A stretch of 64,000 nucleotides of DNA from Thalassia testudinum (GCA_037157565.1 JAZHRO010000002.1:40692501-40756500); one strand, 5' to 3'; counted from the first letter of the stretch, positions 1 to 12,067 are shown. Notes: generated from the sequence alone by a model not told the origin. Program-made: numbers and translations.

Positions 1-657
1 CTTAGGATTTCACTTGAACTTTTAAGATGTTTTTGTGAAAAAGTGACCTAATTTGAAGATTGGTTAACCTAACAAGGTGGTTCAACTTCACCTATATTGT
101 CCTTAAAAATTTAGGTCCCTCTTTTAGTGTTCAAATGAATTTAAGAGCATGATTTTAGGGTTTTGCTTGAATAGATTAGTTCAATCAAGGCTTAGGCACA
201 CATTGTTTGGAAAGATCAATTCTTGATTAAGCAAGTGTGTCTCTAAAAATCCTAAACTGGAATCCTTAATTAGCTCTAATTTGGTCCAATTTAATTTGGC
301 AAAAATGTGGTACCTAGGGCTCAAACAAGAATATAATAGCCCTAAATACCTTAAGCTTCAAGTGGGTGCACAGATCAGGATTTGTTGTCTAAATAGAATA
401 TATCAAACCAGGCAACTTGATGAATTATCTAAGGATAGAATGCAAGTAGCCCTAATTGATTTTTTTTTCCTTTTAACCTTTTCAGAATCAGGGGCTTAAG
501 AGAGAGAGTAGTTAGAACTTACCTGCCCCTGGCGTGTTTAATGTGCGACTGATCTTCTCGGAATGTATCTCCCCTAAAACAAACTACAGCAAAAGAGATA
601 TAGCAAGTTAGAATCCAAATCAGGAATTGTAATTAAGAGTTCAAAATTGCCTGTTGC
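1..657 (-). mobile_element. Internal leader of an LTR-A element (partial)
   Basis: This stretch lies just downstream, on the minus strand, of the primer-binding site at 658-675, so it should be the untranslated leader of a minus-oriented LTR retrotransposon whose body lies left of the window. It is AT-rich, has no credible coding frame on either strand and no domain I recognise. The assignment rests only on its position next to the primer site. Confidence 0.5.
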
Positions 658-675
658 TCCCCGGCAATGGCGCCA
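658..675 (-). promoter_or_regulatory. Primer-binding site, tRNA-Asp type
   Basis: On the minus strand this reads TGGCGCCATTGCCGGGGA, the complement of a plant tRNA-Asp 3' end with one mismatch. This primer is typical of Athila/Tat-type Ty3/gypsy elements. It sits three bases from the LTR end at 679, which fixes the element as minus-oriented. Confidence 0.8.
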
Positions 676-678
676 AAA

Positions 679-3338
679 TGTTTGTCACGGCGAAATCGAG
701 ATTAAAAATTGCATTGTAATATAGTCGAAATCTCCTTGAAAACAAATAAATTTATTACTCGAAAAAGTTCCGAGGTCGAACACAGGGAGCAATATGGAAT
801 TTAGTTCTCAAAATTGCAATTTAAGACAAGAAAGCTATGAAATTGTAAACAAAAACTGTTTCAGAATAAAGTAGCACTAGGATCAAGTGTCAGACTGCAA
901 AAATAATTGAGTAAAATGGTGATTTAGATCACCAAGTACTCCTTACAATGATAGCTAATGAACTCAATGTATATATGTATGAAAAGCAATCAAACCAATC
1001 GTATGATTTACTAATCAGACGGCTTAAACTACTCAAGCCTTTCTCTGTTCTTTTCTCTTTCTCTTCTATGCCTTTCTTCTTCTTTCTTCAGCCCTCCTTC
1101 TTTCTCTGGCTTTCTTCACACAGTAGGGGAAAAGCTTTTGAATTTGGCTAAGGGTTAGTCGATTCTCACCAAGAGCAAAACCCTCCCCCTACCCGCACAA
1201 GCTCTCCTTCTCTCTTTCTCTCTTTAGGATCCGCTCTCCCAGAGCCACAGAGGTAATCAGATTATCGGACCTAGCGTACCTGAGTCCAGGCTCACCAGTA
1301 GTAGGTGGTGAGTGAGGAGTGAGGCTTAGGCGGGTTAACAAGTCAGGCCAGGTCCACGGGCAGAGGTCACGGACGAGGCGCAGGTGCGCGGGTGAGAGGG
1401 ACCTCACCTTGTGTTCTGAGGTGGAAAGCCTGTATGACAAAAACAATATATGCGGCACAAGAGGACCGGCGTTTTCCGATGTGGGACTATCCCACCGAGA
1501 GTTTAGCGTGAGCGCCTGTAGGTGGTTCTTCGTCTGATTGCAGCAGCTGTAGATGGTGCCTCACCCAATTGGAGACCTGGGCGTAATCCTGGAAGTATTC
1601 TGCGTCAACTTGGAGCTACAGCTTGGAGCATGCGCGGATAGAACGGGCTCAAGCTTCCTTTGAAACTTTGCATTAATGGCGAGGGAGCTTGACACCTGAA
1701 AACATCAACAAGGCCTTTCGGTCGCATCAAAAGGTTCAGAGAGTATCGCCATAGCACGGCGAGTTCATTGAGGAGGTCGGCGTGGCAGATGGGTGTGGAT
1801 GGTGGCCGAACGATCATGGGTTAGGTCGGAGATGATGGGTCTATTCGAGGCGATGTTTGGGTGGATGATGGATTGAAATGAGAGAGGGGAAATGAGCGAA
1901 GAGGTGTGGTGAAGATTTTGAGGTAGTCGACGAGGGGTTTGGTCATGTGTGGAGCGAGATGTACCTCGCCAGAGGTGTGGCTGGAACAGTGGAAGACGAT
2001 GGAGTCGTAGAGGAGTGGTCGAGGTCGAAATGGCATGTCGAAAGTGTTGGTATGATGAGGAAGAGTTTAGGGAGCAGTTGAATGTAGTAACGGACAAAGT
2101 GGGAAGGAGAAGGCGCCGGTTGTGGTGTTGCCGACGTCGGAGAAGAGAATAGCTCCGGAGAGAGGGAAACGACGAGGAAGGAGATTAGGGTACCGGCTGG
2201 TACGGCTTGACACGGGAAGAAACGGGGAAGATAACTCCGCTGCTGGTATTGCGAACGGAGGACGAAGAAGGACGGAGGAGCTCACCGGATGTCGAGGAGC
2301 TTTTGACCGAGAGAGAGAGAGAGAGGAATTGGGGGGATCTTGGTCGATTTCGAGCATAGGGAGAACAGTCTAATCAGGGGGTTCTTTAATAGACCTCAAG
2401 AAGAAGTTTTGAGCTTGGGAAGCAAGCTTCCCAAGCTTGGAAAGCTTGCCGGAGTTGGGAAATTCCTTGGTACCCAAATTTATTATGCGTTCGCATGAGA
2501 GATTGAGAAGGTTTTGGGGCGTGGAATTTGGCTCAAAAGGAAGGGAATTTCTTGACGAACTTCCCTTTCAAATTTGAAAGGGATTCATCAAAAAATCAAG
2601 GGGTTCTTTCCATATCAAGGTCATCGGAGCAAGTAGGAATAGGTTTAATGCCAGTAGGGACCTTTTTGTAAGAACAAAGACAAAGTTAGGGGTCTGTTTG
2701 AAAAGATTTTGAAAGTTAAGGGCATAAATGTAATCAGGCAGGACAAAGTTGCAAACTAGGTCAAGACAAACTCATCTTGGGACCAAATTTTGGTACAAAC
2801 CTAATTTGGACCTAAGGAATCCAATGGTAAAGTTGGATTTTGGTTTTGACCACATTTGACTGGCTAATTTATACAAAAACCTAAATTAGGGCAATTGTCT
2901 GTCTAAGACTCTATTCTGGGTCAAAACGGGTTCTGATGATCAAATTGAAGATTCAAAACCCTAGAGAATATTTTTCTATGAATTTTAGAAGGTTTAGGTG
3001 ACTTTTATCTTGACCAGAACCTTAGTTAATTAAGAGGGTCTGTTTTTAAGGTTTCAAAAGTCATTTAATTCTCAGAACACGTGCAAACCCTTTTCTGATT
3101 GTTCTAAGCCACTTGTTAGCCTTTTAAGACCATTTGACCCTTCATTAACCCCTAGGAAAACCAGTGGTTGTACTGCATTCATGATATGATGGTAAATTAT
3201 AATTTTAACCCTAGTTTCTTATTTTTCCTTAGAATGATTATGCAGTGACTTATGGTTCTCTGGCAGTTATGTAGGAGCATTTACTGACTTAATTGGATCA
3301 AAATGAGCTAGTTATGGCTCATGATGGTGTTCCCATCA
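679..3338 (-). mobile_element. LTR-A, complete copy (5' LTR of a minus-oriented gypsy-type element)
   Basis: On the plus strand it starts TGTTTGTCACGG next to the primer site and ends ...CCCATCA at 3338, giving TG...CA ends and 2660 bp. Three other LTR-A copies (3339-5018, 55213-57902, 60676-62460) share blocks with it: a motif like GGTCGAACACAGGGAGCAA near 775, a stretch like GGTGATTTAGATCACC near 920, and a block near 2690-2900 about unlabelled 'aaactaggtcaag'. Short frames within it are GC- or CT-rich chance frames. The other end of this element is outside the window. Confidence 0.75.
2413..2436. repeat. Perfect inverted repeat in LTR-A
   Basis: Eleven-base arms GCTTGGGAAGC and GCTTCCCAAGC are separated by AA. 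It is rich in AAGCTT. A related but imperfect version occurs near 4102-4130 and near 62180-62210, both close to the LTR-A promoter region. Confidence 0.7.
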
Positions 3339-5018
3339 GAGTGTGGCGGTCGGAGTCGGAGACAAAGGCAGCGACGGCAAAGGTCCGGTCACACCCTAAA
3401 ACATGGAATTAGGCCTTACGGCCACATTAAAATATCTCAGGAGGGTTGTAGGAGCACGTGGAAGGCGATGGCGGTGTCCGTGGGATGTTTCGTGCGGGAA
3501 GGAGGTTGGACGGTGACGGAGTAGGTCGCTTGAAGGTGGGTTACTCGGTGGGTGTTTTGGGTGGATGGGAAAGTGAATGGAGAGAGGGGTTTGATGGGTG
3601 GAGTACATCGGAGCTGATGAAGGTGATAGCGGTGCAATTCGTGTGGTGGAGTGGCCGTTTGGCGACACCAGTGCTTCGTCGGAGTGGAAGAAGATGGAGG
3701 GGGAGACGTGTGGTCGACGGTTGTTTTGAGAAATAGAGATAGGGAAAAAGTAGGGAAGTAGAAGAAGCTAGAGAACCTAGTTTATGGACGAAAGGGGGAG
3801 AGATTCCCACGCCGGTGTGATGGCCGGATGTGGGGAAGATGAACCTTCGAAGGGAGATGGTGGCAAAGAAAGGGGTCTGAGGTGCCTCTGATGTGGTCAT
3901 CAAGAGGTAGAGGAAGTTGGGGAGGAAGGAGATGCTCCCAATTTTGCCGTTGGGAGGTCGTAGGATGACGGGGGAGGATGCTCGCCAGAGTTAGGTCGAA
4001 GGAGGTCGGAGGTAGGGTTAGGAAGATATTTTTGGCCTTAAACCTTGCTGAAAAGTTCGGCCAAGCGTTAGGGGTTCTTTTACAAGGCTCTAGAGGTTGA
4101 TTAGAGCTTGGGAAGCAAGCTTCCAAAGCTTGGAAGGTAGTCAGAATAGGAGACCCACTCCTTTGAATGATTCACATGAGGATTTGGGCAAGATCTGGAG
4201 CTTTGGATCTGGCTGAAAAGAAAGACAATTACTTGATGAGTTTCCCTTTCAATTTTGAGAGGGATTCATCAAAAAATCATGGAGATCTTGCCAAATTAAG
4301 GTCGCCGAAGTTGTAGGAATAGGATTTCATGGTGTTAGGGACCTATTTGTGAATAATACGATAAGTTAGGGGGCTATTTCTAAGAAATTCAAAAGTTAGG
4401 GTCATGAGTGTGAAATAAAAGAGTCAGACAGGGCAAAATTGTAAACTAGGTCAAGATGATCTCAGATTGGGCCTAATTTTTGGTACAAACCTAATTTTGA
4501 TCCAAGGAATCTAATGGTGACATTAGATTTAGGTTTTGACCAAGTTTGATTGGGCAATTTATGCAAAAACCCAAATTAGGGTAAAAGTCTGTTTTGGGTC
4601 AAGACGGGTTCCAATGGTCAAATTGAAGGTACCAAACCATAGATAATATTTTTATATGAATTTTAGAGGGATTAGGTGAATTTTATCTTGATTAAAACCT
4701 TATTTAATTAAGCGGGTCTGTTTTTAAAGTTTCAGAAGTCATTTAATTCCTGAAATGCGTGAAAACCCATTTCTGTTTGTTCTAACCCACTTGTTAGACT
4801 GTTAAGATCATTTGACCCTTAATTAACCCTTGGAGAAACTTGCGGCTATTCTGCATTCATGATATGATGGTAAAATTACAATTTTAACCTTATTTTCTTG
4901 TCTTTCTGTCAGAATGATTATGCAATGAATTAAGGCTCTCTGGTGGTTATGTAGGAGCATTTATTCCTTGATTATGACTAAATAAAGCTAGATATGGCTG
5001 ATGATGACGTTATCATCA
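3339..5018 (-). mobile_element. LTR-A, older truncated copy
   Basis: From about 3370 this repeats the order of sequence seen at 1690-3338: the block around 'ggcc..acggccacatta', the AAGCTT-rich palindrome, the 'aaactaggtcaag' block and a terminal block ending GTTATCATCA at 5018. The left third of the LTR is missing. The simplest reading is that the element with its LTR at 679-3338 inserted into this older LTR, whose left part lies beyond the window. Confidence 0.65.
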
Positions 5019-5543
5019 CCTAAGTACTTAATTAACTTAATTAACTTAATCATTTAATTAAATAAAGCAAAAAAGGGTAAAAATGTAATTTCAAGGTATA
5101 TATATATTATTTACCTAATTTATAATAACATATAAATTTGAAAAATAAATAAATTAAAATAAGCTTTAAATTCCTCTATTTACGTTTAGGTCCTCAGGTT
5201 TTTATTCAATTGAGTCCTTTTATTAATTATAGGTCCCTAGTTTTTCTTGCACTGTAGTCCCTGTGTACATCGTCTTCTTCCTCTTCTTCTTCATTGCACT
5301 AGATGGCTCACGATAGCCGATCATCGCACCCTCCGATCACCTTCAATCTCGCGATAGACAGCTTTCGCTATTGCCGCCAAGCTTCAACTCACCACCTTCT
5401 CTCCATCCAACGGTGCAAATGGCTTCCAAATCCTATTTAGAACTAGTGGATGAGCTCATCGACTTCGGAGACGACGCCAGTTGTTGCTCTGAATCTTGAC
5501 ACCTATACGTCCAGGTTCAAGCTAGCCTACCTCCACCACCACC

Positions 5544-5551
5544 TATAAATA
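5544..5551 (+). promoter_or_regulatory. TATA box of LTR-B copy 1
   Basis: TATAAATA in an otherwise CT-rich region. The same sequence is at the matching place in LTR-B copy 3 (52681-52688). It fixes the plus orientation of the LTR. Confidence 0.6.
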
Positions 5552-7959
5552 GGTCACCACTCCTTCGATTCTTGGTATCGACCCCCTTCCCTCTACTCTA
5601 CATTGAGGTCGGTCAGTAGGTTTCTTCTACAACTCCACCGTCTTCGTTATCCATTCTCGAGCGCTGCCGCTGAGGAAGCGTTGCCTCTCTTACCTCCTCT
5701 TCCTCTCCTCTACCCTGCCATCAGCGTTGGGGCACCCCACTTCCTTGATCTCCTCCGTTTCGATCGGCTGGAGCTTCTTCTCTCACCAATTCTTGATTTC
5801 AATCTCATTTCTACCCTGCCAACGGCGGATTCCCTCACCTCCTTCGTCAGGTAAGTAGATCTAACACTTAGAAGTAGGTTAAACTAGGTAAGTAGGTAGG
5901 TTACAGTAGGAGTAGGAGTAATTAGCTCAACTTTTCACCTCTTCGTCTCTGACTCCGGCGAGGCCAAGTTCGGCCTCAATGGACCTCGTTTCACCCTTCC
6001 CTCCACCTGAACATCTTCCTTATCCCCTTAGAACTCCATTCCGCTTCTTTCCCCTCAAATTTACCAGCTCACTCGCCTAAACCACCTCCACCTCCATCGT
6101 CGACCTTCGCTGTCCATGGCGGAGGTCCGCAACCTATAACACATCCATTAGGGGCTCTTCACCGCCTTTACATCACTTCAGGGCCCCATTCTACCTCTTA
6201 ATGCACTGAATTAAACACTTAATTGCCTAAACCACCAGCACCTTCACCTGACACCTCACTATCAATGGTGAGAAGTACAGAGATGTTTCCACACCCATAT
6301 AGGTCCTCCAACACTCTCACAACACCCTAAGGACCTGTCCTACCTAATCAATTGCACCTATAATCAACTACACTCAAAACGCCTAATTTCCCTCAACCTC
6401 CTGAGCTTGCTGTCAATAGCGGCTCAAGAGGAGTTAGTTTGTATAATTAAACATCCACACATCATCCCCTGACTCTAGATATTGGTTCCCCTCATTCAAT
6501 TTAGAGGGAGATCATCTCTTGAGTTCTGTCGAACTCAAAGCCTTGATTTCATTGAATTCTTGGTGAATTCAATGTCAATTTCTTCAATTGATGCATCTAT
6601 TGTCTTCTTGAGGTTCCTTGCAACCTCAGGAACATGTCCAGATCATTCATGGTCTGTTTATTGAAGTTTTCAACTCCAACCCCTTATATCTGAGTTCACC
6701 AGAGCTCCGATGAGTTCCAGCAAGTCCATTTCAAAGCTTAAGTCATCAAAACTTCATGCGAAGCTCCAGATCACTTGAGTAAGGTCTAAAGACTGGATCC
6801 CTATGGCTAGACTTGAGTTTCAATGAAGATTCTTCTCCGTTGGACTTCATCTTTTCCAACTCCGACGGAATTGGAGAGTCAACTTTATTAGGGTTTAGAT
6901 CCTAGAATTTGGTCCTGGAGCTTAAGAACTGTAACTAGAACTTGATTAGACCTTTAGATTGGATTGAGAACATCTAGATTTATCTGCCGAACACAATCAC
7001 TTTGGACTTCTGGCGGTGATGCCTGAAAGCACTCCTTGTCTCATCAAAACATGATTTTTGTGTGTTAGATTAATTCCTGAGGTCAAATTGAGTTAGATTA
7101 AGCTTTTAATTTGATCATAGGAGTTCTAAATGCAAAAGTCAACTCTCAAGCTTTCTAGGTCAAACCTGGAGTGAATTTGAGGTCTGCAAGCTTGAATCTC
7201 TGATTTAATGGGTTGTTCAAGTTTTTGGAACAAATTAAAGATCAATTAGAGTGATTTTATTGTGTTTTATTGATGATTAATTGAGATTTAATTTACGATG
7301 CAGTTTGGGTTGTTACTGTAACCCAAGCTATTCTTTAGGTTTCTGTTGAGATTTAAAGCTAAATCTTGCCTAGATCTATTATTTTCAACTTTCTAAATCT
7401 GTTTAGATCTTCTCTTGAGGCTGTTATCTCTCTGATGGACAATTTTGAGCTCAAATCAGAGGTTTGAAGCTTTTAGCGAAGCTTCCAAGTTCCTACTCCT
7501 TCCTGAAGCCTTCCACAACCTCCAAAACTCCTTCAGCTCGTGCAGAATGCTTCACTGTAGCATTCCAGATGCTCAGTCAAGGGCAAAACCTTCTTTTGTA
7601 GGTTAATAGATCTGATAATCTACCACTGCAGTACATTCTAACGTGGCTAAGAAGCCATGTTCATCACCCAAATCGGTGGATCAAAACTAATCCAAACACC
7701 AAATTGGTGTTAAAATCTGTTGTAGGATCCTTAGAGCTTTCCATCGAGTTCTGGATCGCTCAATTTGAGCATCTGAGCTGCTTGGAATCAAGACTTGAAG
7801 ATCGGTAGATGCACGAAGAGGAGCAGGCAATTTAAGTCTCACATCGGTGGAACGCGAGCAAATGCTATGGTATACTACGATTTCGTGCACCTAGTGCTTC
7901 AGTCGATAGTGCTGGGTGCACAAAATCGAACCTAAACCTGACCTATCTGAGCATATTGG

Positions 7960-8030
7960 GCGCATGCGTGCACATACATATGTGTGTGTACGCAGGCGTG
8001 TGCCTACGTGTGTGCCCAGGTGGGCGAGCG
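7960..8030. repeat. Alternating purine-pyrimidine tract in LTR-B
   Basis: A run rich in GCATGCGTGCACATACATATG-type alternation followed by GTGTGTGTACG. Similar tracts lie at the matching place in the other LTR-B copies (about 38030-38090, 51550-51625, 54930-54985). Confidence 0.6.
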
Positions 8031-8438
8031 AGCTTGTTGGGCCTGTGATGGGCCTAAGACTGTGCATTGATATGAAATGAACTAAAATTCACCTAATATA
8101 AACTTGGCCTGGCTTAGTAGGGTCTGGTCTCACCCCTTTGGGGTGCTGCATATCCCCTAAAGGCTGGGCCACCCATTAAGTACCTAATTTTTGTTAAGTG
8201 ACGAGATTAATGGGTTAAGGTAAGCGTGAATTTGTCTAAGTGTGGAGAATGTGAGTGCATAGTAAGGGATAGAATTAAGTGAAGATTAAAAGAGCTTGTG
8301 AGATTAAGAAGAGTTGAAGTGAAGAGAAGAGACAGAGAAGGCAAGAGCAGAAATTAAAGAAAGCAAGAGAGAGAGAGAGAGCACAGAAGAAGAAGAGAAA
8401 TAAAGAGAAGAAATGGATGAATTGAGAAAGAGATAATA

Positions 8439-8506
8439 GACATCCAAAGCTTTAATCAGTAGTCTAATTTTACTTTTTAAGTCGTCTAACTTCATTTTCA
8501 GACGTC
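8439..8506. repeat. Phased GACGTC array in LTR-B copy 1
   Basis: Four cores start at 8439 (GACATC), 8459 (GTAGTC), 8481 (GTCGTC) and 8501 (GACGTC). The spacing is 20, 22 and 20 bp, the same as two blocks of the copia LTR array at 22585 and 23043. Confidence 0.6.
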
Positions 8507-8975
8507 TAATTGAAGGTTGAAGTTGTATTTTGAGCTTAAATGTTGTAGAAAGATATGTATATTCATTATAAACATTTTCCGTGTCGTTTATTTGTAATAA
8601 TTATACTTTTTTTCCTTTATATTCATTGAATACCATTCTTGTAAACTTGTTTCTAATGAATGGAATATTGCATGTTTTAGTTGCTTAATCTTTTGTGCAA
8701 TTATTCATGTACTTAAAGTATGATAATTATTAATTTGATTGATTAAATAGTTAGTAATTATGCCTTAGGAATTAATGGTGAATTAAGTTTACTATTATGC
8801 CTCCCAGTAAATGACCTGGACTCAACCAGTTAACTGAAATTAAAAATCTAAAATGTTAGGTCAACTTGACCCTATACTACATTCACGACACTAATTCAAG
8901 TTAACCTAAGTTATTTCTTATGCATGTAATTAAGACTAATAATCTTAATTAACTGTGTTGAGAAATAACGCATCA

Positions 8976-9400
8976 AAAGGCAGCGTGGCGGAGCTGCAAC
9001 TGTGTGAGGGCATGAGGAAGAGAGCTAGAGTTGTGCGTGAGCTCTTGGGGCTATGAGTGGGAAGGAGCAGCTGGGCAGAGTCAAGCGTAGAGTTGCCATA
9101 CGAGGAAGAAGGTGCATCAGACATCTAGAAGTAGCGTTAGACATCCGAAGCAAATCCAAGATAGCCGGGATGAACAACAGACGTCTGAGGGGAGCGCGAG
9201 GATCGAGGAGCAGTCTGTCGAGGTGACAACGACGTGGGTGCTCTGCGCGAGGAGTGCACGGGCATGCCATGTTGGGTGCTGTGCGCATAGGCAGGCTCGA
9301 GGCGCTCGAACATCCAATTGATTGGCCAAACGTCCGAAGTGCTAGGTGGACATCCGGGAGAGCTGCCGAATGCCCGGGACAAGTCTCAGGCTACCAGGAC
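8976..9400 (+). mobile_element. Old LTR-D, left fragment
   Basis: Degraded sequence matching the GC-rich interior of LTR-D (compare 46235-46760). It contains decayed palindrome arrays at 9120-9185 and 9309-9374. It abuts the end of LTR-B at 8975 and is interrupted at 9400 by the solo LTR that follows; the continuation is at 12093. About the first 300 bases of the LTR are missing. Confidence 0.6.
9396..9400. repeat. Target-site duplication AGGAC, left copy
   Basis: AGGAC at 9396-9400 is repeated exactly at 12088-12092, on the two sides of the solo LTR at 9401-12087. Confidence 0.85.
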
Positions 9401-10754
9401 TGTAACGACCCGGTTCCCGAGTCCCTACGAGACACGAGAACCGGACCGACTCGACTAATCCCAAGACCCAGTCGTCCAACGAGGAAGTAACCAAAAGACA
9501 GTAAAATAAACCACATTCAGCATGAATATAACTAACAATAAGAAAGTACAGCAGTAAGGAAAGAAAATACTACAGTAGGCACCACCACAACAGTAAAACA
9601 ACATTTATCATATATCAAAAACTGCAGGTAAAGAAGGTACAGCGGAAACAAAACTACTCACTAGAACAGAAACAAAAGAGGTACAAAGCTGGGGTAACTC
9701 TACTGGACCCTACTCGGCCCAGCGTCCTCTGCAGCCGCCGACCCTGGCTGCTCAACACCTGGTCCTGAAAAAGGTAACGAGTGTAACACGTCAGCAAAAC
9801 GCTGAGTAGAGTGGCAAACTAACTAAAGGCAACAGTAGAGTGTACAGTAGCTGTTATGCTATATTTCTTCCTTTATTTACATCTTTCAATTTTTCTCACT
9901 ATTTCATTTACTTCTCAGATCCTTTACTTGATCTCGGATGTCCTCGTGGGACGATCTTGATTGCAGTCTTTTCCAAAAGTAGAAGTAGCACGTGGTGCTC
10001 TCCTGGCCAGGAGAGTCCCCCGTGGTGATCCTACCCTCAGTCAACCACCCCAAGGTCACTGACAGACGTAACGGTGACTACGGCACGCGCGATAAACGCA
10101 CAGGTAGCTAGCCCGTACTGGCACGCGGTCAGTCGTTTCCGTTAACGGGTGCGCCCAAAGCACAGCACGGAACCAGGGCAGAGCCCTCTCAGTAACAGGG
10201 GTCCAACCCCTCCACAGTAACCAAACCGGGGCCTTGCCCCTCCACAGTCCGCGTACCCTCGCCTGACTACCCTGGTTTGCCCTAGTGGGCCTAACAAGTC
10301 GGTGAAGGAGGCTAGCAGAACCCCGGGGCCCGTGGGGTAGCTAGTACTCTCCTAACACTACTAGCTCTCCTCGGTACTACGTACACGAGGGCCAACAAGT
10401 CGGTACAGAGCGGCCAAGCCTAACCCCGGGTCCCTGGGGCGGCTGGCCCCACTCTGCACTAAAACAGGTACAGGTACTTCCCTTGGTACTGCGTACCCAA
10501 GAGACAGTACAAACTACATCTCAGTTCCATTCCTTTTCTTTCCAGGAGTTCCACTCCTAATTCCCCGTAGGGTTCCAGCTCTTTATCTCAGAACATCATA
10601 TGTTTCACTTTCCAGATTCACGTTCTCACATTCCATGATCTCAAACATGATTCTTTATGCATAACAGGCAGGTGTTAATTAAATTTACAGGCAGCTTTAT
10701 ATATATTCCTTTCCATTTTTCCAAGACTGCAGTAATATACATTCCACTAGTTTT

Positions 10755-10892
10755 TCCATCCTAGGATTCATGCCATATCCTAGGATCTATCATACAATCT
10801 AGTTTTCCGGCCCTAGGATTCATGCAACACCTAGGAGCTATCATTCCATATATTTCTCATTCCTAGGATTCATGCAATGCCCTAGGTTCTAG
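10755..10892. repeat. About 50-bp repeat with CCTAGG palindromes
   Basis: CCTAGGATTCATGC-type blocks begin near 10760, 10811 and 10861, each followed by a second CCTAGG-like site. The same triplet is kept in copy 2 (about 35438-35570) and copy 3 (about 47115-47250). Confidence 0.65.
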
Positions 10893-11182
10893 TTATGGTT
10901 CCATACTTTAACAGATTTTATTAATACTTAAAGCCACTCTACCAGGTACAACGGGAGTAATGGGGGCGTGATCGGGAATCCCGCGCGCCTCCGCGACTCT
11001 CAAGACTGCAACTGAACGAGATCCTGTCACAAGGATCAAACACAAGGAGAGTCTCAAAACAATGTATAGCTACTGTAGGCGGGTAGAGGAATAAATTCTG
11101 AAACGAACGCAACTCGAATCGCGGAAAACGGAGCCCAAACGGGCCCTAAACGGGTCGAGAAAGACAATACTGTGCAAAATCA

Positions 11183-11522
11183 GACGTCTGGAACTCCTTC
11201 CAGACGTCTTAAACGGTGGATCAGAGAATTACCTGTTCGGCTTGGTTCCCCGGACGTCCAGAAGTCTGTGGGGACGTCTCTCCTAGATCCCAGACGTCCG
11301 ATGGTCTCTCCGGACGTCTGGAAGTCACTCCCGCCGTCTGGTACAACTTCCAGACGTCTGATTCGCAAAGGATGACGAATCCGAACTCCTGCGCACAGCC
11401 AACCCTCCTCCCTCAGTAGGGTCAGTCGACAAAAAAAAAAGGAGAAAGCGGAACTCACCTTTCAGACGTCTGTATGATCTCACAGACGTCGACCTTGCCG
11501 TCTGGATATCAGTCCAGACGTC
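11183..11522. repeat. Phased GACGTC arrays in solo LTR-D copy 1
   Basis: Cores start at 11183 and 11203; then 11253, 11273, 11293, 11313, 11333 (GCCGTC) and 11353; then 11465, 11485, 11497 (GCCGTC) and 11517. Steps inside blocks are 20 bp apart from one 12-bp step. The spacers between cores differ from each other, so this is not a simple tandem repeat. Confidence 0.8.
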
Positions 11523-11977
11523 TGATTCTGGAGATTTTTCCAGAATCAGAACCTTGCTCGGCCTCCGCTCGCGACGCCGCCCGCGTCGCACCTCGCGCGT
11601 CCGCTGCTCCGCCCGCAGCAGGTCCCTCTCCGCGACGCTCTGCGCCCCCTGCGCCCTCCGCCGGCCGGCCAAGCTGCTCCCGGCGAGCTCGTCCTCACGG
11701 CAGAGCCCCGCCCTCGCACGCTGCAGCTCCTCCGCGCCTACTGCGGCCGCCGCTGCCGCTGCGCCCTCGCGTCCGCTCGCTCTCGCGCACAGGCAGGAGA
11801 GAAGGAGGAAGATGGTGGAGACGGGAGGGGAGGCGCGCCCCCTCCCCCTTTTAACGCCGCGCGGAGAGGAGGGAGAGACGGTCGCAGTCGCCTGCAGCCG
11901 CAGAGAAGATGCGGGATCGCAGGTCTGCGCGCACAGGCGCGCAGACGAATATCCCGTGCGAGCATAACTGTTCGCCA

Positions 11978-12067
11978 GACGTCTGTAAACTATCCCGGAC
12001 GTCTGGTCAGACGTCCGGATGTGATCCCAGACGTCTGGTCCACCTCCCAGACGTCTTAAAAGACGTC
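11978..12067. repeat. Phased GACGTC array at the end of solo LTR-D copy 1
   Basis: Cores start at 11978, 11998, 12010, 12030, 12050 and 12062, giving steps of 20, 12, 20, 20 and 12 bp. The array ends 20 bp before the LTR terminus. Confidence 0.8.

Larger units (their letters stand above)
5019..8975 (+). mobile_element. LTR-B copy 1 (long plus-oriented LTR)
   Basis: This long non-coding unit matches 32549-38857 (with a solo LTR removed) and 51900-58549 (with another LTR removed). It has a TATA box at 5544 and, near 8640-8660, a block with 'aatgaatggaatat' that recurs in the other copies and looks like the polyadenylation region. It ends ...GCATCA at 8975, matching ...CCATCA at 38857 and ...GATCA at 58549. 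No coding capacity was recognised. The first few hundred bases of the LTR appear displaced by the LTR-A copy on its left. Confidence 0.65.

Noticed and set aside
11474..11967. Long GC-rich frames on both strands in solo LTR-D copy 1
   Set aside because: Low-complexity Arg/Ser/Pro/Ala products overlapping palindromes on both strands; frames are not kept among the three copies.
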